DNA of 64,000 nt from Torreya grandis. Lineage: Eukaryota; Streptophyta; Pinopsida; Cupressales; Taxaceae. Positions 36,463 through 47,949 of the stretch are shown here, piece after piece. The stretch lies in assembly GCA_037957365.1 (NCBI GenBank), contig JARHVA010004226.1, forward strand, positions 806,001-870,000, given 5' to 3'. The translations under genes and the position numbers were made by a program. Under the pieces are notes generated by a model. The model was not told the DNA's origin, ran no database searches, and was given only the letters and a program-made list of their open reading frames with translations. Numbering within the stretch: position 1 is the first letter of the stretch; every line of letters begins with the position of its first letter.

Positions 36463-38733
36463 ATTGAAAAGTTACAAAAAGTTTTTAAAGGTTTCAAAAG
36501 TGGTAAAATTAAAAAATTCAAAAGTGCAAAGTTTTAATCACTATTTAAAAATAGAATTTCAATATAGTACATATATAGGGGGAATGTGATTCAATAATCT
36601 CAATTTCAAGTGACCCACATTAGAGTCTAGTGACACTCAATGTTTATTGTTGCACTTTTTAAATATGTAGTGGGCCTTAGTTTGTGGTTCTACCCCTTCA
36701 AATATTTTACAAAGTAATCTATATAGTTAAATGAGAGTTGGATCATACAATATTAAAATTAAATAACATTAAATAGTTTTCAAATTGAGACTTGATCACT
36801 CTCAATTCACCATAGTTTAGCACTTCTTCAAATGTTCTAGAAACGAGGCATACACTTTTCTATCATGACAATTTTATCTCCTTGATCTCTTTTCAAATTA
36901 CAAATAAAAAATTTCAATTTTTTAATTTTCAATATGAGTAAATATTACTTTCAATAGGATTTTTACATGTTTATTACATTAGGGATATTTCACAATCAAT
37001 ATTCACATTGAAAAACAAAGTGTGTATACACACTCAAGTTTACATCTACTTTACTCTAGTAATTTCACTTTGTGCATTAATATATTAAATTAGGAGACAA
37101 TGTAGATGAAAAAAATAATTATTAAGTGTTTGACAATGTTTATTATTGACATCCTTACCCTTAATTGGCATATTTTCCATTTTGCTAACTCAAAATGTAT
37201 AAGAGAGCCTTCATTATCTTATAAGCACTACAAATATCATAAATAAAACCCTATTTCAATTGAATTCATTCCTATTCATCCCAAAAGATCTTTTTATACT
37301 TGTCCAAACTATTTATGGTATTTTAGTACATGTTTGTACTATCAGATAAGGCTACATTACAACAATGTCCCCTAATGCAATCATGTATCTCACACTCCAA
37401 TAATCACTTTTTTGAATTGATACATTTTACAACTCTCACACATGTTTGGTAAAGTTGGTAAGTGAAATTATTCCAAATATTATCCTATAAAATAACATCA
37501 AGGCCACTCATTGTAACCCCTCTAGATCTACCTAGCAATTACACTACACACTAGGAAAAAGAGCACTATTTTTTACTATCAAATCTACAACATTATAATA
37601 GTCTTAATCCAAGTCTAAGTTTTATTTATTTTAGGTCAAGGGAGTCCAATGTCAATCATTTTAATCAATATTATATCTATATTCATTCTAGTTAGATAAC
37701 CATGAATCACACAATGACTCTAGGAGGAAGAACTACATTGGCTTGAGGTCCATTTAGGCTATGTAGGAAATGCTCAATTGTAAGGGGTTTAGGAGGCCAA
37801 CTCAATCATCCTTCCTAACCCATTTTTATTCCCCTTTTAGTTATCTAATTTTTATCTAATGCATGTGAAAAATATAGGGTTTTATATTTTGTATGCCTTC
37901 TATGTGATAATACAAAATATATAATTTAATAGTAAACCCTTGCAGGTGATCACACAAACCCAAATTCAAAAATTAGGAATATAGTCAACTAGGATGTAGT
38001 CACAATAGCCAGATAAGGCCATATCATACCCTTATCTTCCTCTAATGGAATTTTCCCAATAGATTGTAAGTTACTATTTTCTAACACAACCATGTTTGTA
38101 AGTCATCTTAGGTAATTTTCACTTAAAATCACTTCACACAGTCAAAAATACATTTATTTTAGGGAGGTTTACACATTCTTAGGCCTTTTTACTATTTTTA
38201 TCAAGTTTATGATTTATGTAAATTCTATAACATGTTGTATATTTATTGTATTTAATTATTAAATCAATACATATCAATATTTTAATACCATAAGTGTAAA
38301 ACATCTTACATGAAAATAATTAAAAACCACTAGACTTTATTTTTTTTTAAATTTTACTTTTTGTATTTATTTTTTAGTATTATGAATTTTTTCATTTTTT
38401 TTAATTTTATGCATTTTTAGATATATTTAGGACTTTACGAATAGTTTCCATGGGATGCTAGTAGTGTCCAAACTCTTGTTGAAACTACCTATAATTTTTT
38501 GGTTGTGTCTATGCATTCTTGATAGATAAGTGCATGTTAGATAATTATTATATTACATAGTTTTTCATTTTAAGATGATTTTATAAATTTTATTATTGGA
38601 ATGGATCATGTATATGTTTTTTTTAATTAGTTTCTTAGGGAGATATATGGGTAAGATAATTTTTTAGGGGTGGACACATTGATACTATTCAAGGCCTTAG
38701 CCTTACTAATGATAACTAGAGACTTGTTGATAT
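36463..38733. other. AT-rich DNA with traces of a further family-B LTR
   Basis: The block 'agaactacattggcttgagg' with '.tatgtaggaaatgctcaattg' at 37.73-37.80 kb matches 11.84-11.90 kb and the equivalent part of LTR-B1 (15.62-15.66 kb). The surrounding sequence is too diverged to delimit. No coding region is supported. Confidence 0.4.
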
Positions 38734-39172
38734 TAGGGTTGAGTATAGGTTCTAGATATGTAAAATACATAAGTAAAGTGATTACATGAAATAATTTTTT
38801 GCATACCAAAAAGTATATAAAATCAAAATGGAACAACAATGCGAGAATATTACACAAGATGATATAGGATCAAAAATCCAAACTTTCATTTACCAATATC
38901 ATAAATATGAGAAGTATAAATAGGAGAGTGATGAGTAAATCCTCCAAAATAATAATAATATATATTAAATCCTCCATAAAATGTGGTTAATAGGGCTAAT
39001 AATAGATGAGTAAATCCCATACTTGGAATAGTCATTCAAGGGAGTTACTTTCTAGTCACTCAATAAAACTACACATATAAGAAATCTTCTGTATGAAAGT
39101 AGGAAAAATACAAGTGAGGGAAAAAACCCATGATAAATAAATATGGTAAAAAATAAAACCTATACTCTAAAA
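38734..39172 (-). repeat. 3' LTR of the Copia element
   Basis: It aligns with 44883-45338: 'gggttgagt.taggttctagata', 'caa.gcgagaatatt', 'gagtaaatcccatac', 'gggagttactt.tagtcac' and 'aaaataaaacc.tactcta'. The terminal TG and CA are mutated to TA and TT/AA. The purine-rich ATGGTGGG on the minus strand (39173-39180) is the polypurine tract next to it. Confidence 0.85.
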
Positions 39173-39399
39173 CCCACCATAAACACAACTTAAGGGGGTA
39201 GTGAAAAAAATGTGTCCTGATAACTAGGCCTGATGATGTACCCATGTATAAAGCAATCTCTCATAAAGTAGAAAAAAAGAGAAAACCCATAGAAAAAACT
39301 CCCCCTCTAAAAGATAAACATAAATAAGAGGCTATAATACCCACTAGAAGATGATGTTACATTATCTTGAACTTCAAGAAGATCCTATGAGTGAAGATA

Positions 39400-39910
39400 C
39401 TTACTCTCTGTAAAAGGTTTAGTGAAGATGTTTGTAATTTAATCTATTTTTTTTAATATCTCAGATCAATGATTTCCCCATGAATGATCTCCCTGATGAA
39501 ATGTATGTGAATCTCTAGGTGTTTGGTCCACTAATGTTGGATTGGATTCCTACACATATGAATGGTACTCTAGTTGTCATAGTAGAAGATAGTAGTTCAT
39601 TTGAACTGGATACTAAACTTTATGAAAATCCCTTAAATTTAGATGGCCTTAGTGGAAGTATCAACAACCCTCATGTACTCTACCTTAGTAGATGATAAAT
39701 AAATAACATTATTCTTCTTAATTGACCAACTAATGAGATTTGAACCAATGAATAAACTATAACCTAAAGTGGAATTGTGATTCTGAATATCACCATCATA
39801 GTTTGAATTAGTATAACTAATTAATTTGATGTCAATGTTAGATCTATAGTTAATCCTAAATCTATGTGTGCCTTGAATATAGTACAATATCCTCTTAGCT
39901 ACTTTCTAGT
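39400..39910 (-). pseudogene. RNase H of the Copia element
   Basis: The minus strand 39887-39639 gives SYTNSNYDGDIQNHNSTLGYSL, then SNLISWSIKKNNVIYLSSTKVEYM. This is the Copia RNase H signature (YtDsDyAGd...rkStsGy.f.lg...iSW.SkkQ..valSsteAEYm), with the first catalytic Asp changed to Asn. Beyond a stop, DNESTIHM, TKHLEIHIHFIRE and ITNIFTKPFTESKYLHS continue to about 39400, the normal polyprotein end. Confidence 0.85.
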
Positions 39911-40910
39911 GCAACTCATATGGTTCTTACATGAATTTGGAGACTAGGCCCATTGCATATGATATGTCAGGTCTGGTATGTGTCAAACAAATAAGGTTAC
40001 CAAAAAGTTGTTGATATAAGGTAGCAACAACTAAAGGTGAATTAAAATATACCTCAATCTTGAATATAGATAGAAATGGAGTTGGAATTGGTTTACAATT
40101 ATCCATGTGAAATCAAGTAAGTAAATCAAAAACATACTTAGGATGTGCAAGGGTAATCCCTAATTCAAACTAAAAAATCTAAATCCCAAGGAAGTATTAT
40201 AACAAACCCAATTCTATCATGTAAAATATATCCTAAAGAGCCCTTTTAACTTCTACAATGGATGAATAAGAGCTAATAGTGATCAAAATATCATCAACAT
40301 AAAGAACTAAAATACAGAGTGAATTATCATACTTTAAGAGATAGACATTTGGATCTAAATGGCATCTAGTGAATCCTATTGAAAGAAGAAAGTAATCCAT
40401 CTTAACATACCAGGCCTAAGGGTACTATTTGAAGCCATAGATATACTTTCATAATCTACATACAAAGGAATAATCTTTAAAAACCCCCAGAGATAGTTCC
40501 ATGTAAATCTCCTCCTCAATATCATCATGAAAAAGGCACTCTTCATGTCTATTTGATGAACATCCTAAAGATTGGCTATGGCATGATTGGCTATGGCAAT
40601 AATAAGTGTGAGTCTAATGGAGTTAACTTTGGTGATTAGTACAAAGGTCTCTATGAAGTCAATGCTAGGCACCTATGTAAAACCCTTAGTGACCAACCAT
40701 GCCTTGAAATTGTAAACAAACCCATTTGCTACATACTTAATCTGGTATATCCATTTGCATCAAACTATCTTTCTTCCCTTAAGAGTAAATATCAAATCCC
40801 AAGTATGATTCTTGATTAAGGATTTATACTCCTCATGCATATATAATCCCACTTAATTATACTTGATGCTTCTTAAAAAATCTATAGATCTAAGGTAGAG
40901 GCATATAAAT
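39911..40910 (-). pseudogene. Reverse transcriptase of the Copia element
   Basis: Reading towards lower coordinates: NHTWDLIFTLKGRKIV, CKWIYQIKY, AWLVTKGFT, VPSIDFIETF, HQIDMKSAFF, then LCILVLYVDDILITISS with an intact YVDD box (codons at 40290-40301), YFLGI, and THTRPDISYAMGLVSKFM near 39980. These follow the Copia RT order. Several stops and one or more frameshifts (between 40380 and 40560) kill it. Confidence 0.85.
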
Positions 40911-41330
40911 CATGTGGCCCACTTTAAAACTTTGAACACGTCTACCTATCATCTAAAGGATCCCCAACCCATGTACTTACATTCTATAGTGTTTTTCTAG
41001 CCTAAAGAGGAGTAGAAGTAGATGAGTCAGCTAAAAATACATCATCCTCTAAAGTGTGGCTAGATGTGGATAAAGATGAGTCCCCATCATTACTATCATT
41101 ATCATAATTGGAAGAAGTGTCCTCAAACTCTAGAATGTGCTTAGGCTAATATGAAAATTTGAATCAAATCTAAATGAGTCCAATGAAGTGGGAAAATTTT
41201 CAAGTGTCAAGTCTCTAGGTCTCCCCTGAAAGTGAACACCTCTCTTAATGAACAACTCATGTGTGGTTGGATAAAGAAGGTGATACCCCTTGACACCATT
41301 TAGTTAAACTATGAAGATGCAAGAATTAAT

Positions 41331-42183
41331 CTAAGGTTCCATATCCTTAAATATTTTATTTGGTATGCATGCCATAGTTGGAGATATAAATACCATAGAG
41401 TTATCAACTATGGGTTTCTTGATGTGCCAAAATTTGAAGGGAGTTATACCTTTTAAAACTTTGTGAGTAACCCTATTTTGAATGTAGCAGGGATAATTAC
41501 TGACTTTGACCCAATATTGAGGTGCCAATGACTTATAATGAATCATATAATTAGTCATATCTTTCAATGATTAGTTTCTTACATTTTTCCACATCATTAT
41601 AATAAGGATTGTATGGAACTATGTATTGTATATCAATCCCCTTTGCTATGAAAAACTACTCAAACGTATTGTTGACATATTCACCCCCACTACTAGTTTG
41701 AATAACCTTTATGCATTTCTCAAATTATTTATCTACAAGAACCTTGAAGTCTCAAAACTTGTAAAAAACCTTATATTTATGCCTAAGGAAGTGAACCTAT
41801 GTGTATCTTGAGAAATCATCAATGAAGGTAAGGACATACTTATCCCTTATGAAAGACACACTGGGAATTGTCTTAGATACATCATTATGTACTAAATCTA
41901 ATGCCTGTACATCCATCCAAACTTTTATTTTATCAAAATTCTCTTCAATATGATTCCCAAGGGTGAAACCCTCATAATTATCCTTATATAAATGGACTTG
42001 AGGTAAGCCTATGACCATACCATTCTTGATGAGTTGTTCTAGGTAGTGGTAGTTGAGGTGGCCAAATTGATTATGCCAAAGTTTTTTAACTCTATTCAAA
42101 TGAGTTAGAAATGTAGTCAAAGAAGAATTAGGTATACAATATGAGAAGATATATAACCTATCTTGGTGATCTACCCTACCCAT
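41331..42183 (-). pseudogene. Integrase of the Copia element
   Basis: The open segment 42183-41797 has LWHNQFGHLNYHYLEQLIKN then GMVIGLPQV (gag-pre-integrase zinc region) and DLVHNDVSKTIP...YVLTFIDDFSRYT (start of the core with the first catalytic Asp). After a gap with stops, 41567-41331 gives MIHYKSLAPQYWVKV, CYIQNRVTHKVLKGITPFKFWH and KDMEP, the usual end of the core and C-terminal part. The central segment with the second Asp (41.6-41.8 kb) is poorly readable. Confidence 0.85.
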
Positions 42184-42419
42184 TTACACTATAGAATCAT
42201 TGTGCAACTCTCTGATCATGACTGAATCTAGTGAAAACTCTACCCTTATGCCATTATTTATGTGAGTGTTTTGGTACACTAATAGGAGATTGGTTGAAAT
42301 TAATGGAAATTATAACATTATTGATTGTTCTTCCATCCATTTCAATAGACCCTCTCCCTATAACTTATACTTAAGTGTCATCACCCAAAGTGATAAAAGA
42401 CATGCTACAAGGCTCTAAG

Positions 42420-42500
42420 AAAGAAAACTCAACTTGTGAAGAGCCCATATGGTGGGAAGCACCTGAGTCAATAACCCATGAAGATGTTGGATATATAAAT
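42420..42500 (-). pseudogene. Protease active site of the Copia element
   Basis: The minus strand around 42462-42490 reads SSWVIDSGASHHMGSSQVEF, the Copia aspartic protease signature with an intact D-S-G. Downstream, CSMSFITLGDDT and VIGRGSIEMDG continue in frame to about 42340. It is the best preserved catalytic motif of this element. Confidence 0.8.
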
Positions 42501-42639
42501 TCTACAAGAACCTTTCCATTTTATTTATATTTACCTTTAATGTTTCTTTAAAATAATCTTGAGTTAATGAATTCTACTTGATAGACTCAGGAACACCTAT
42601 GTTGTTCTTATCTAGAAGATGGGTTAGGTGATCAATTTA

Positions 42640-43444
42640 TTTCTTCATGTAATTTTGTTCATCATGAACTTTTTTTTAATAGGCACACTTAACCTTATCT
42701 TTCTTAGGTTTTTCATTAAAATAAGGGGTTTCAATGGTTATTTTAGCATAGGTTAATTATTTATTCTTCTCTTGATCCTTCTTCTTCTTCTCTTTTTTAG
42801 AATCCTTCTATTTCCATTTCCTAGTAATTAGGGCATGAGATTTTATGGAATTCAATGTGACCATATGTATTAGCTTGTCTTACTCCCAAGTCAAGTTGAA
42901 AACAAAGGCATCTAAAGATGGAATTTTACATGTAGTGTCTAGAGCACTTTTAGTGGCATGGAAAGTAGAAACAAAGAATGAGTAATCGGGACCTAGATTA
43001 GAGAGTATGAAAAGAATAATTTTCTCATGTATTTTTTATTTATTTAACATTATTTCAAATACATTCTCAAAGACTTGAACTTGGTGAAGAAATACTAAAA
43101 GGTTTCAAAGTTGCCAGGACTTATGCTGATAAGCTCATTTTCAAGTTTGTACCTCTCATCACATCTAGCTTCCCAAAAAGATTTTCCAATATGTTCCACA
43201 CTTAATTGGGAGATTTAGTAGGTTCTAAGTTAAAGAGAAGGTTAAGAGACAAATAAATACACAAAAACCCATATAATTCATCACAACAGTTGTACCACTT
43301 AACTTTTTCTACTTTTATACTAGGTTCAGTTTCATTTCCCATTGTAATATGATGTAAAACCTTACTCCTTAATATAATTTTCATTTTGGTTTTCCAATCA
43401 TAGTAGTTAAATGGTGTTAGTGGATTAATTGAAATTGTATCCAT
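42640..43444 (-). pseudogene. gag of the Copia element
   Basis: An ATG at 43444 opens PLTPFNYYDWKTKMKIILRS with KVLHHITMGNETEPS, then CCDELYGFLCIYLSLNLLF. After one or more stops, WNILENLFGKLDVMRG and LENELISISPGNFETF follow (43198-43090). This is the UBN2-type Copia gag. Near 42690, KCAY.KKVHDEQN with KKQIDHLTHLLDKN is a degenerate zinc-knuckle end. Length fits a normal Copia gag. Confidence 0.85.
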
Positions 43445-44863
43445 TATGAAAAAATAAAGTGTAGTGGTTGTATTTGAATTTGTTGTTATTGTAGAAATGA
43501 AAGTGCAAGGTAAAATAAAGAGTAACTCAAAATTAAATACACCCCCCCTAAACTATGAAATGGTGAACCCCCTGAATGTTGCAAATAATGCATATTCAAA
43601 TATGTTGGGAAAAATTGAGAATGTATCTAGGAAAACTAGTGTAATAATGTTAAAAATACATGATTTTCAAAGCAAAGGGATGTCAGGCTTAGCCAATTAT
43701 GCATCCAAAATAAGTATACACAGTGAACAAACAAGAGAGAGAAAGTATTGTTTTGAATGCAAGGGGGTTTGTCCACCTAAAAAACCAAGCCTCACCCTAT
43801 AGTATTTGATGAGTTAAAATATGAAGAGATTTTAAATAATAAATTTTCATCTTTTAAAAAAAAACAATAAAAAAGAATGCCCTTCAATATATTTTTTTAA
43901 AAGAGAAAATATTAAAAGTCTTAATGCTATCCCACCTTGGATATAAATCAAAGTTTATAAAAAAAATTAAATAAACCCTTTAAAGGTATTCAAAATAAAG
44001 GCCTCCCCAATATTATATGGTTTTATGAAAAAAAATAAAATCTCCTTTCCACATATAAAAAACTTTCCCCCCTTTTAAGTTTTTATATCAATAAAAGACA
44101 AAGTAGGATTTTAATCTGTTTCAAAAATATTCCCACCAAAAATAAAGTCAAAAACCATAAATTGAAAGGATGGTGGTTTCATAAAACCATTATTTCAAAA
44201 AATAAAGGTAGTTTGGGAGTTTTAAACTTGCTTATTCAACAAGGATGCAAAAAACTAGGGGGAGTTCTAAGGGCAAGATCTACCTAAATGGCAAGCTAGA
44301 GAGAGTAACCAGTACTCCAAGTTATGATGTAGGCCATTTAAGTTTTCAAAGGTTACCAAGGGTCATGGAAGGTGTGATGCAACCATGGAAGTGTTAATGA
44401 TAGTTTGAGTCCTCACAAAAGCCATGAATAGCCCATAGACTCCTTATGATCAGCTATTGAATAGCCATAAACTAAGAAACTAGGTTGTGATGAGTCACAA
44501 GGATCATGGATGAAACAAAGGCACTTGAGAGGCATCACCCAAGGATTGAGATAAATTTGGAAGTTGTGAAACAAAGCTATCTTTTCATTACCATAATTTC
44601 TATTTTGTACTTTTTTGCATAATCAAGAGAAAACCAAGCCTAGATAAAACCAAATCCCATACGACAACCCTAGTTAGTCCAAGATAAAGCCAATAAATCT
44701 TGAGATTTTAGTAAAAAATGACCCCTAAAATTTTAATCTTGATGTTTTTGAGATTTCAAAAAAAACACTTGGAATTTTTTCATAAACCCTAAAAAAATAG
44801 CATCATAATACACAATATTTCAAAATAAAGCTTACAAAAAATAACTAGACACTTGATTATCAA
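43445..44863 (-). other. Leader of the Copia element
   Basis: Some 1.4 kb of purine-biased, non-coding DNA between primer site and gag start. A plus-strand ORF (43464-43802) lies antisense in it; I see no family resemblance and treat it as chance. Copia leaders are usually much shorter, so this may hold an old insertion. Confidence 0.45.
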
Positions 44864-44879
44864 GGTGGCTTTGATACCA
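44864..44879 (-). other. Primer-binding site of the Copia element
   Basis: The minus strand TGGTATCAAAGCCACC is the plant Copia site complementary to initiator-Met tRNA (TGGTATCAGAGC) with one substitution. It lies three bases inside the 5' LTR. Confidence 0.85.
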
Positions 44880-44882
44880 TAA

Positions 44883-45338
44883 TGGGGTTGAGTCTAGGTT
44901 CTAGATACATTAAATGCATAAGCTAAGTGATTAAATGAATCAAATAGGTGCATACCATAAATTAGTTGAAAGCAAAATAAAACAACACTACGAGAATATT
45001 GAAAATTATAAAATAGGAGCCAAAATCCAAACTTCCATTAACAAAGATCACAAATGTGAGAAGTAAAAATAAGAGAGTGTTGAGTAAATATTCCACAAAA
45101 TGTGTTAAATAGACCCCCATAATAGAATAGTAAATCCCCCACAAAATGTGGTTAATAGTTTCAAGAATAGAGGAGTAAATCCCATACCTAGAATAACCAG
45201 TTAAAGGAGTTACTTCTTAGTCACCTGGTCAACCTGTACACATAAACAATATTATCCATGAAATTAAAAAAACTCCAAGTTAGGGAAAAAATCCCATAAT
45301 AAATAAATATGGGAAAAAATAAAACCCCTACTCTAACA
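44883..45338 (-). repeat. 5' LTR of the Copia element
   Basis: 456 bp, TGTTAGAGTAGGGG... to ...CTCAACCCCA on the minus strand, with TG and CA ends intact. It contains a small internal near-duplication around 'aaatcc.ccacaaaatgtggtt' and 'aatattccacaaaatgtg'. Confidence 0.85.
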
Positions 45339-45457
45339 ATTGAGGGTGTATCTCATGATTGGTCACCTAGGATCCATGTTATATGATATGCATTTAATGA
45401 CTAACTTGGGAGATAGTGTTTAAACCTAAATTTTTGATATGTGGATAGGGTTAAAAA

Positions 45458-45778
45458 TGATAGGTTTTAACCCATTGCCAATGAAGAACCGAAGCTTACA
45501 AATATGCAGAGCACACAAATTATTTGGCCACTCAACTTAATCAATTTTATTAATCAAGACATTATAATTATATAAAAATTCTCACATAATCACTTTGCCT
45601 AATAATAGGTTAGCTGTTCTAATAACTAACCACTAATAAATACTATTCCCAAAATATCTCTTTGTCCTATATTAGTGTGTGGTTAAAATAACCCACTAAT
45701 AATACAAAATAATATAGGTGTATATTAACACCTTTATTTTCTAACCTATATTTATGTTCAAACTAATTATTTCCAACA
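45458..45778 (-). repeat. 3' LTR of the 2.4 kb non-autonomous element
   Basis: It begins TGTTGGAAATAATTAG on the minus strand and ends CTATCA. Shared with the other copy: 'aatataggtgtatattaac', 'aatcaagacattataatt', 'aataataggttag'. Identity by eye is high, about 85%. Confidence 0.85.
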
Positions 45779-45866
45779 TTCCCACCTTAATGAAAACATG
45801 GGGAGAGGATGAACTACATGTGCTAACCATATCTATATTACCCTCCCCCCCCTCCCCACCCCCCCC

Positions 45867-45897
<31 letters not shown>

Positions 45898-47531
45898 ACA
45901 CCACAATTTTATCTTGCGGATGTTGGTACCCCAATAATGCATCTGATTTTACATTGAAAAGAAGAGATTATACAATACAGATCTTCCATCATACACATGA
46001 GATTTTTCATACATGGTTTATTTTAAAATGCCTTTAAAGGTTGATTTTAAACTTAAGATGCAAAAGAGGACTCAAACACAAAATACTCTAGACTTTTGAC
46101 AATTAAAAAATGACAATATTACTAATAAAAAAATTAAACATAAACAACTTATAAATTTAAAACATAAACAAAATAAAATAACTTGAATATTTATTTATTT
46201 ATTTTTTAAATGACTCAAAGTCTAAATATTAAAACAATAATAAATACTATGAATAAAAAATAAACTTTAATTCATAAACTTATTTCATATCTAACTTCAT
46301 TAAATTATTTGATCATTTTGACTAAAAACACAAGATAACATAAAATTATTGAAAGACTTAAGACTTCAAAAATAAAAAATGACCTTAAATGATGACACAT
46401 GACTTTGTATTTTGATAATAGTGAAAAAATATAGTCTATGAAAACACAACAAAAAAACATCATGTTAAATAAAAAACAAGTCTAAACAAATATAAAATTC
46501 TAAAAACTTAATCAATAAAAACAACTATTGTAAACTATTCTAACTCATAAAAGTAAACACATCTAAAAATGTAAAAATGAAAAAACAAAATAAACAAATT
46601 ATTATAACTATAAATAATTAAAAATAATATAAACTATAAAAAATAAAATTAAACTAAAATAAACAAAATAACTTAATACTTAAAAACCTAATATTTAAAA
46701 CTATAAACTAAACAACTTCCAACCTAAAAACAATAGATTAAAAAACATAAAATATTGCAAAATTGTGGACAAAGTGGAATAGATGGGTGAGAGAGACAAG
46801 ATGGATGATGCAAATAAGATTGATGACTATGGCATGGTTTTAGACCTTATCAGAGCTATCATATTTGAGAATATCAATCACTCTATAGCTTCATTCTTCT
46901 CTCTCAAGTTCAATGCAAATGAATTCACAAATGGAGGATGTCAGATCTATAGCTAAGATGGATTCAAATGAATGCTACAATGCAATTGATATAGATCCAA
47001 CATAATGAAATGTGAATAATTCATAATTTTTTCTTCAAATATTTTAATTTTTTTCAAACCTTAAACACACCCAAAAATATTTTTCTTTTGAAAAACCTTC
47101 ACATCACTCATTTTTTGTGTTGAATAACTCTCTAAAAATTTAGAATTTATTCAAACCATTTTTGGGTTTTATTCTAATATTTCTTATATTTCCATATTAA
47201 TTTGAATCATAAAATTTCATCATGAAATGAAAAAGATATGATGATTTTGATGGAGCTATTTCACACTATTTTTCTAATTTTTAATACAATTGTGAACAAC
47301 ATGGAGTTGAAAACTCTAGAAAGCATGAACAAGATGGAGAGTGAGATGTAGGTGGATGGTGAATGATAATAAGGTCACGTGTTCATCATTACTCAACCAT
47401 TGTCAATCTGTAATAACTGTTAATGAACAAAGCAATGACATTTGTAAGTGGTTTTCACTACTTGGTCATTGAGTCATGTTGAATAAAATGTTGAGTGAGT
47501 GAAGAAACAATGCTCAGAGAGGCTTGAAAAA
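45779..47531 (-). other. Internal region of the 2.4 kb non-autonomous element
   Basis: No ORF with retroelement resemblance on either strand. Plus strand 46080-46760 is A-rich with few G; the part near the primer site (46780-47530) has more balanced composition. The internal size excludes a full gag-pol. Confidence 0.6.
45859..45901. repeat. Poly-C (25 bases) followed by (AC)n
   Basis: An uninterrupted run of 25 C is followed by about nine AC units; shorter C-runs precede it from 45843. On the element's sense strand this is (GT)n then poly-G just inside the 3' LTR, so it lies immediately upstream of the polypurine tract. It is a strong quadruplex candidate, and prone to sequencing error. A proline-rich ORF across it is an artefact. 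Confidence 0.9.
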
Positions 47532-47546
47532 CCTTCTTTGATACCA
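47532..47546 (-). other. Primer-binding site of the non-autonomous element
   Basis: The minus strand TGGTATCAAAGAAGG starts one base inside the 5' LTR, matching the initiator-Met site of Copia elements in its first eleven bases apart from one substitution. Confidence 0.8.
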
Positions 47547-47547
47547 C

Positions 47548-47868
47548 TAATAGGTTTTAACCCATTAGCAATAAATAACCAAATCTCACAAATGTACAGA
47601 GCATATGAATTATTTAGTCAATCAAATTAATAAATATTATTAATCAAGACATTATAATTATATAAGAATTCTCCCATAAGAACTCTCCCTAATAATAGGT
47701 TAGTTGTTCTTAGAACTAACCACTAACAACTACTATTCTCCAAATATCTCTTTATCCTATATTAGTGCAAGGTTGAAATAACACACTAATAATATAAACT
47801 AATATAGGTGTATATTAACACCTTTATTTTTTAACCTATATTTATGTTCACACTAATTATTTCAAACA
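47548..47868 (-). repeat. 5' LTR of the 2.4 kb non-autonomous element
   Basis: The partner of 45458-45778, the same length. The terminal CA on the minus strand has become TA (plus strand TAATAGG instead of TGATAGG), a deamination-type change. Confidence 0.85.
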
Positions 47869-47949
47869 AAGAATATAAAAATAGTTCAAGTACAAGGGTG
47901 ATAAACTAAACTATAGTAGGCAAATTAATTTCAAATTTAGATAAATGAA

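Larger units (their letters stand above)
38734..45338 (-). mobile_element. Ty1/Copia LTR retrotransposon, 6.6 kb, dead
   Basis: LTRs of 456 bp (44883-45338, 5') and 439 bp (38734-39172, 3') bracket, on the minus strand, a primer site, gag, protease, integrase, RT and RNase H, the Copia order. All domains are recognisable; every one contains stops or frameshifts. The five-base flanks (GATAT and ATTGA) do not match, so the target duplication has decayed or an end has been lost or rearranged. The leader between primer site and gag is unusually long, about 1.4 kb. Confidence 0.9.
45458..47868 (-). mobile_element. Non-autonomous Copia-type LTR element, 2.4 kb
   Basis: Two 321 bp LTRs (45458-45778 and 47548-47868) enclose 1769 bp without any gag or pol signal. 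On the minus strand a primer site TGGTATCAAAG follows the LTR at 47546, and a purine tract AAGGTGGGAA precedes the other LTR at 45778, so both ends needed for reverse transcription are present. The flanks AAAAA (45453-45457) and AAGAA (47869-47873) fit a five-base target duplication with one change. It would have moved with proteins supplied by a related Copia element. Too large for a typical TRIM, smaller than typical LARDs. Confidence 0.85.

Noticed and set aside
43464..43802. 112-codon plus-strand ORF
   Set aside because: It lies antisense in the Copia leader with no recognisable domain; the Cys pairs near the end are too few for a motif.
45754..45957. Proline-rich 67-codon ORF
   Set aside because: It is created by the poly-C and (AC)n tract and lies across an LTR/PPT junction.
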